Shown in pieces: positions 59,991-64,000 of a stretch of DNA of 64,000 nt. The stretch is from positions 1-64,000 of the forward strand of contig NZ_BAAAOK010000009.1 in the NCBI RefSeq assembly GCF_039530285.1. The letters are read 5' to 3'. How positions within the stretch are numbered: the stretch's first letter is position 1; each line of letters opens with the position of its first letter. Below the pieces are notes generated by a model that saw nothing but the letters and a program-made list of their open reading frames with translations, had not been told where the DNA came from and ran no database searches. Origin of the DNA: Actinomadura_C alba (GTDB lineage Bacteria; Actinomycetota; Actinomycetes; Streptosporangiales; Streptosporangiaceae). The position numbers and the translations under genes were made by a program.

Positions 59991-61204
59991 CTCGGAGTCG
60001 GCTCCGTGGACCTGGCGGCTCCATTCCTGCGGCGGCTCATGGGGACGACCGCGCCGGCGACTCCGACCGCTATGGCGACGATGAGCGCTCCACCCGCCAT
60101 GGAGAGGGCGAGGCCCCGGCCGAAGTGATCGACCTCCTGGGGCCGGTCAATGGAGACCTGTCGGACGGCCGGCTGCGCCGGCACTCCCCCGGTCGCCCCG
60201 GTTCCGCCGGTTCCCAGTACGGCGGTGACCGCGCGCAGGGGGTTCACCAGGCCGGCTCCGGTGCCCTTCACCGTGCCGCCGTCGGCGGTCCGCTCGATGC
60301 GGTCCTTGACCTGCGCGGCGGTGAGTTTCGGGTGGTAGGCCCGCACCAGCGCCGCGGTGCCCGCGACGTACGGCGCGGCGAAACTGGTTCCGCTCTCGTT
60401 GAAGTAGGCGCCCCTCGGCCAGGTGCTGATGATGTCCTTGCCCGGGCCCGTGATGGTCACGTGCGTCTCGCTGTTGGTGAAGTCCGCAAGGGTGCCGTCC
60501 GGGTTGGTCCCGCCCACGGACATCACACCGTCATAGTTGGCGGGATAGGCCTTTTGCGCCGTCTGGTTCTTGTCCTCGAGGTTGCCCGCGGCCGCGATGA
60601 TCAGCACGTCCTTGCGCTGGGCGTACTCGACGGCCGCCTTCAAATCCTCAAAATTCGGGCTCTGCGAAGACAGGTTGATGATCTTCGCGCCCAGGTCGGT
60701 CGCGCGCCTGATGCCGTTCGCGACGAAGCGGGGGTCGTCGCCTCGACCGGTCACCGCCGTCTTGATGGAGATGATCGTGGCCTCGGGTGCCACGCCCACG
60801 AACGCGATGTTGTTCCTGCGCAGGTCCTCAGCCGCGATGATGCCGGCCACTCGCGTGCCATGGCCAAGGCAGTCCTGTGGCGTTCCGCTGTTGGTGGCGT
60901 CATAGGCCTTCACGCGGCCGCGCAACTGCGGGTGAGAGCCGTCGACGCCGCTGTCGAGCACGGCCACCTTGACGCCTCGGCCACGGGTCCGATTCCACGC
61001 GTCGATGAAGTTCAGTTTCTCCTGCGGCCATGGCGGTGTCGTCATCTCGCTCGCCGGGCTGCCCGTCTGCTGCAGCGCGCACGGCGCCGCCGCGAACCGC
61101 TGGGCTTGAGGCTGCGCCACCTGACCGGCCATCGCCGGTGGTGCCGAGCCGAGCGAGGCGAGCGCCAGGCTTCCCCCGATCGCCAACAGGCGTACTCCGC
61201 GCAT
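59987..61204 (-). CDS. type VII secretion mycosin (MycP), second copy
   Basis: A 405-residue subtilase with signal peptide and the triad Asp84 (AVLDSGVDG), His115 (CLGHGTRVAG) and Ser274 (ESGTSFAAPY), with Asn208 (AAAGN). A C-terminal membrane helix (about 365-390) follows a Gly/Pro linker. The GTSFAAPYVAG serine block is canonical, unlike in the first mycosin. It stands at the far edge of the ESX locus with the tubby-like gene as partner. Confidence 0.92.
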   Translation of the reverse strand: MRGVRLLAIGGSLALASLGSAPPAMAGQVAQPQAQRFAAAPCALQQTGSPASEMTTPPWPQEKLNFIDAWNRTRGRGVKVAVLDSGVDGSHPQLRGRVKAYDATNSGTPQDCLGHGTRVAGIIAAEDLRRNNIAFVGVAPEATIISIKTAVTGRGDDPRFVANGIRRATDLGAKIINLSSQSPNFEDLKAAVEYAQRKDVLIIAAAGNLEDKNQTAQKAYPANYDGVMSVGGTNPDGTLADFTNSETHVTITGPGKDIISTWPRGAYFNESGTSFAAPYVAGTAALVRAYHPKLTAAQVKDRIERTADGGTVKGTGAGLVNPLRAVTAVLGTGGTGATGGVPAQPAVRQVSIDRPQEVDHFGRGLALSMAGGALIVAIAVGVAGAVVPMSRRRNGAARSTEPTPR

Positions 61205-61284
61205 CCACGTCTCCCGAACTGTGGTCCCGTCGCACGACTTTAGAGGATCCGCATGCCTATGGCAGCGAATGTCTTCTCACCGCA

Positions 61285-63126
61285 TCATCCGATCGATGAC
61301 CGGGCAAGGATTTCGGCGGCGATTCTGGTGGCGGCAACGCGACTTCCCTCGCTGATCCGCCTCATGTCGATGGCGGCGCCGGTGGCGAGTTGCCTGTCAT
61401 AGGGCACGTGCACGACCGGCATACCGCCCGCGCTCAGCATCTGACGGGCGCGCTCCAGGTCGGAGTCGACGTGCGGCGAGTGCGTCACCAACGCGATGAC
61501 CGTACGGGGCAGCAGCCCGCCGTACCCATTGCCGACCATCCATTCCAGGGTGCTCCTCGTGCTGAGCGCCCCGTCGGCGGTCCCCTGCGCCACGATGATC
61601 TGCCCGTGGACGCCGGTGAGGATGCCCCGCTGCAGCTCCCCGAGCCCGGCGCCGCAGTCGATGACGGCCGCGGAGAAGTACCGGGTCAGGTTGCCGATGC
61701 CGGCGCGGAAGGTGTCCAGTTCGAGGTCCGTGGACACCCGGCCCGCCGTGGTGGCGGGCAGCACCCACAGGGTCTCCGCCGCCCGACCGAGGTACGGACC
61801 CGCCTCCTCGAACGAGTTGAGCCGGACCCGGGCCAGGTCGTGCAGCGACCGTTCCGTACGCGCTCTCAGGCGCAGGGGGAGCGACCCGAGGCCGGAGTCG
61901 GCGTCGACCGCGAGCACCCGATCGCCGCGGTACTCGGCGATCAGCGCGGCGGTCAGCGCGGACACCGTGGTCTTGCCTGCACCACCGCGGATGCTCGTCA
62001 CCGCGATCTGGCGGCAGGACGGGAGCGGCCGGCGGATCCAGTTGACCAGCTCGGCGAGCTGCCGTACGTCATGCGCCGCGGAGGCACCGACGGCCTTGCG
62101 CACCCCCTGGCCCATCCTGCGCATGAGCGGGTCGCCGTGCACGTTCTTGCGTACGAAGTCGTTCGTGTCGGGCGCCGCCTGCGGTGGCGCGTCGGCCGGC
62201 GGGTGCGGGTACGGAGCGGCAGGCGGGGCACCGGCCCCCTGCGCGGCGGGGTCCGCAGGATGCGGTGCCGCGGGATCCGCCGCTTGCGGTGCTCCTCCGT
62301 ACTGTGCGGCCCCGTACTGTGCCGCGCCGTACGGTGCCGCTCCATACTGCGCCGCCCCATACTGCGGTGCCGGCTGATCAGACGACGGCTGAGAGCTCGG
62401 AGCCGTCTCGCTCGCCGCAGAGGACTCCGGAGACTGCGGCGATGACGGCGCGCCCCCGCCGGATCCGATGACCGAGCTGAACAGAGAGGCGTCCAGCTCG
62501 GAGGTCAGGAAGTTCCGATCCAACGCCTGCTGCGCCTGGGGCGGCTCAGCGGACGGCCAGCTCGACACGACCGGAGGCTCGGCCGGCTCCGGGGTGGGCG
62601 GGACCGGCGGCCGCTCGGCGGGCCCCTGTGGTTGCGGCCCGGTCGCGCCTCCGACAGACCATGGCGGCGCTTCGGGCTGTACGGACGGCGGCGGGGCGGG
62701 GTGGGCCGCCGCCTGGCCCAGATCGATGGGCGAGGGGTTCGGTACCGGCGTCGGCGCCGGAAAGGCGGGCGAGGGGTCCGGTCCCGGGGCCGGCGGTGGA
62801 GGAAAGGTGGGCGAGGGGTTCGTCACCTGTGCAGGCGAGGGAGTCGGTGCCGGCACAGGCGTCGGGGCCGGAGCCGGGGTCGGGATCGGAGCCGGGGTCG
62901 GGGCCGGGAAGGCGGGCGAGGGGGCATCGAACCCGGCCGCGGGGGCCTCGAACTGGGCCGGCGATACCGGTGAGGGAACGGCGGGTGCCGGCATCGCGGC
63001 CGCCTGCGGCGTGACCGGGCCGGCGGCGGGCGAGCCTGAAGCGGGTGAGCTGGGGGTCACCAACCCGGCACGGGCGACGCCGAGATCGCTCAGCACGGCG
63101 TGTTGCCAGTTGTAACCCGACATCAT
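61285..63126 (-). CDS. MinD/ParA-like ATPase with long Pro-rich leader (EspI-like)
   Basis: A 613-residue protein. The first ~340 residues are disordered, Pro/Ala-rich, with PAPTPxP and YGAAQ-type repeats. The ATPase then has a deviant Walker A SIRGGAGKTTVSALTAALI (about 382), in which the usual signature Lys is Arg, AVDADSGLGSLPLRLR and IDCGAGLGELQRG. EspI of mycobacterial ESX-1 has this plan and modulates secretion. GGGAGGGGG precedes the tandem ATG. It lies directly upstream of the second mycosin. Confidence 0.85.
   Translation of the reverse strand: MMSGYNWQHAVLSDLGVARAGLVTPSSPASGSPAAGPVTPQAAAMPAPAVPSPVSPAQFEAPAAGFDAPSPAFPAPTPAPIPTPAPAPTPVPAPTPSPAQVTNPSPTFPPPPAPGPDPSPAFPAPTPVPNPSPIDLGQAAAHPAPPPSVQPEAPPWSVGGATGPQPQGPAERPPVPPTPEPAEPPVVSSWPSAEPPQAQQALDRNFLTSELDASLFSSVIGSGGGAPSSPQSPESSAASETAPSSQPSSDQPAPQYGAAQYGAAPYGAAQYGAAQYGGAPQAADPAAPHPADPAAQGAGAPPAAPYPHPPADAPPQAAPDTNDFVRKNVHGDPLMRRMGQGVRKAVGASAAHDVRQLAELVNWIRRPLPSCRQIAVTSIRGGAGKTTVSALTAALIAEYRGDRVLAVDADSGLGSLPLRLRARTERSLHDLARVRLNSFEEAGPYLGRAAETLWVLPATTAGRVSTDLELDTFRAGIGNLTRYFSAAVIDCGAGLGELQRGILTGVHGQIIVAQGTADGALSTRSTLEWMVGNGYGGLLPRTVIALVTHSPHVDSDLERARQMLSAGGMPVVHVPYDRQLATGAAIDMRRISEGSRVAATRIAAEILARSSIG
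62285..62361 (-). repeat. 15-bp tandem repeats encoding YGAAQ-type units
   Basis: Five tandem 15-bp units that encode YGAAQ, YGAAP and YGGAP within the Pro-rich leader of the MinD-like protein. They are nearly identical at DNA level and could vary in number. Confidence 0.8.
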
Positions 63127-63306
63127 CCCCCTCCCACGAACCGCACGGCGGTACGGACGCTACGGTATCCAAGCCCCGGCATCTTGACGATCGCCGGGAA
63201 CGCCGGAACCGATCCTCTGCGGCGCCGATCCGCGGCGCCCGCGCAGGACCGCCGGCCGACGAACGCACGGCCCCGCCACGCTCACGGCGAACGGGCCGGA
63301 ACGCGG

Positions 63307-63344
63307 ACGGGCCCTGACACCCGCTGCGGGTGGTCAGGGCCCGT
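63307..63344 (-). terminator. terminator of the DUF1416-sulfurtransferase operon
   Basis: Arms ACGGGCCCTGAC and GTCAGGGCCCGT, continued by an inner ACCCG/CGGGT stem around CTG with one bulged base. It stands 19 bp after the DUF1416 stop on the minus strand. Confidence 0.85.
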
Positions 63345-63362
63345 CGTGCGATCGATGTGACG

Positions 63363-63671
63363 TCAGATGGCCACCTCGACGGCGGCCACCTCTCCGATCG
63401 CCGCTGTGATCGAGGAGTCGATGCTCACACCGCCGGGGGCGAGTACGCGGATGGTCCAGTCACCGGGAGCGGCGAAGAACCGGAAGATCCCCTCATCACT
63501 GGTGACGACCTCGCCGGTGAACTCGCCGGTCGAGTCCAGCAGACGTGCGTAGGCACCGGCCACCGGGACGTCGCCGCGAACGACCGTGCCCTGGATGACC
63601 GCCTCTCTCGCCAGATCGACCGTCGCCGGTAGATGCGCCGTCTGGGCGGGCGCTGCGCAGCCCTGGGTCAT
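63363..63671 (-). CDS. DUF1416 domain protein
   Basis: A 102-residue protein with a carboxypeptidase-regulatory-like beta sandwich (EAVIQGTVVRGDVPVAGAYA, then DEGIFRFFAAPGDWTIRVLA). A cysteine near the N-terminus is conserved in the family. Its regular place after the sulfurtransferase gene suggests a role in sulfur transfer; this is inference. It is followed by a hairpin terminator. Confidence 0.88.
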   Translation of the reverse strand: MTQGCAAPAQTAHLPATVDLAREAVIQGTVVRGDVPVAGAYARLLDSTGEFTGEVVTSDEGIFRFFAAPGDWTIRVLAPGGVSIDSSITAAIGEVAAVEVAI

Positions 63672-63723
63672 TGTTCTCTCCTTCTCCGCCGGGCGGCGGG
63701 TCTGTCCGCCGAGCCGACAGGTG

Positions 63724-64000
63724 TTACTTGGCTTCGCCGAGCTCGATGGGGACGCCGATCAGTGAGCCGTACTCGGTCCACGATCCGTCGTAGTTCTTCA
63801 CGTCCGACAGGCCGAGCAGCTGGCTCAGCGCGAACCACGTGTGGGATGAGCGCTCACCGATCCGGCAGTAGGCGATGGTGGCCTTGCTCAGATCGACGCC
63901 GGCCTCGCCGTAGATCTCGCGAAGCTCCTCGTCGGACTTGAAGGTGCCGTCGTCGTTGGCCGCCTTGGACCACGGAATGCTGCGCGCGGTCGGGATGTGA
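63724..64000 (-). CDS. cysA: thiosulfate sulfurtransferase CysA, C-terminal part
   Basis: Only the last 92 codons lie in the window. They read HIPTARSIPWSKAANDDGTF, then the active-site loop YCRIGERSSHTWFAL with the catalytic Cys (CRIGERS) and the end YDGSWTEYGSLIGVPIELGE. This is the C-terminal rhodanese domain of the CysA-type sulfurtransferase. DUF1416 follows after 52 bp, the usual actinobacterial order. Confidence 0.92.
   Translation of the reverse strand, partial: HIPTARSIPWSKAANDDGTFKSDEELREIYGEAGVDLSKATIAYCRIGERSSHTWFALSQLLGLSDVKNYDGSWTEYGSLIGVPIELGEAK

Noticed and set aside
1..64000. tRNA, rRNA or known riboswitch
   Set aside because: I looked for tRNA T-loops (GTTCRANNC with matching stems) and typical riboswitch cores and did not find a convincing candidate by eye; a covariance-model search would be decisive.

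Overview
The window is high-GC DNA with strongly GC3-biased codons, GTG/TTG starts and many 4-bp ATGA gene overlaps. It carries type VII secretion (ESX) genes, a MurT/GatD pair, DUF397/XRE pairs, a Nur-type Fur regulator and a CysA/DUF1416 sulfurtransferase pair. Together these point to a filamentous actinomycete. The order is probably Streptosporangiales (Thermomonosporaceae-like), but that placement is inferred from gene content, not proven.

Left part (1-15,000): an accessory zone with partial decay. Intact genes (SRPBCC protein, secreted Cys-rich peptide, XRE/DUF397 regulator pair, acyl-CoA synthetase plus DinB-fold operon, macrodomain hydrolase, GNAT, S15 X-Pro peptidase, RelE/Phd toxin-antitoxin) alternate with remnants. 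The remnants are an IS701-type transposase piece, a duplicated small-gene fragment, a mobile-element remnant, a TPR-regulator fragment, and a subtilase and a beta-propeller gene that both lost their 5' ends at one junction near 13.83 kb.

Middle (15,000-38,200): mostly conserved actinobacterial chromosome. It holds cydAB divergent from a BlaI/M56 pair with a double dyad operator between them; AlaX-type editing protein; SGNH lipoprotein; a DUF2516-HBHA-XRE block; a SigE-family sigma factor with an FtsX-like partner; two tandem zinc metallopeptidases; DUF2207; BKACE; Dtd; YgfZ; Nur; FABP/nitrobindin; DsrE; GatD/MurT; a thermonuclease-like protein; and a zinc-ribbon proline-rich membrane protein.

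Right part (38,500-63,130): a large secretion-associated region. A HerA-type ATPase follows a membrane protein that looks like a degenerate ATPase of the same superfamily. Next comes a minus-strand ESX operon (eccD, eccB, two WXG100 proteins, two larger substrate-like proteins, mycosin) divergent from eccC, which is followed by a lower-GC run of a WXG-containing hydrophobic protein, a YbaB-like protein and two membrane proteins. A second mycosin, a tubby/LURP-like protein and a MinD-like ATPase close the region. No eccE or eccA is seen. The window ends in the DUF1416-sulfurtransferase operon.

The likely working unit is EccB/C/D exporting the Esx pair and the larger WXG-type substrates, with two mycosins and a MinD-like protein as accessories. 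The HerA/pseudo-ATPase pair next to it is the most plausible uncharacterised system.
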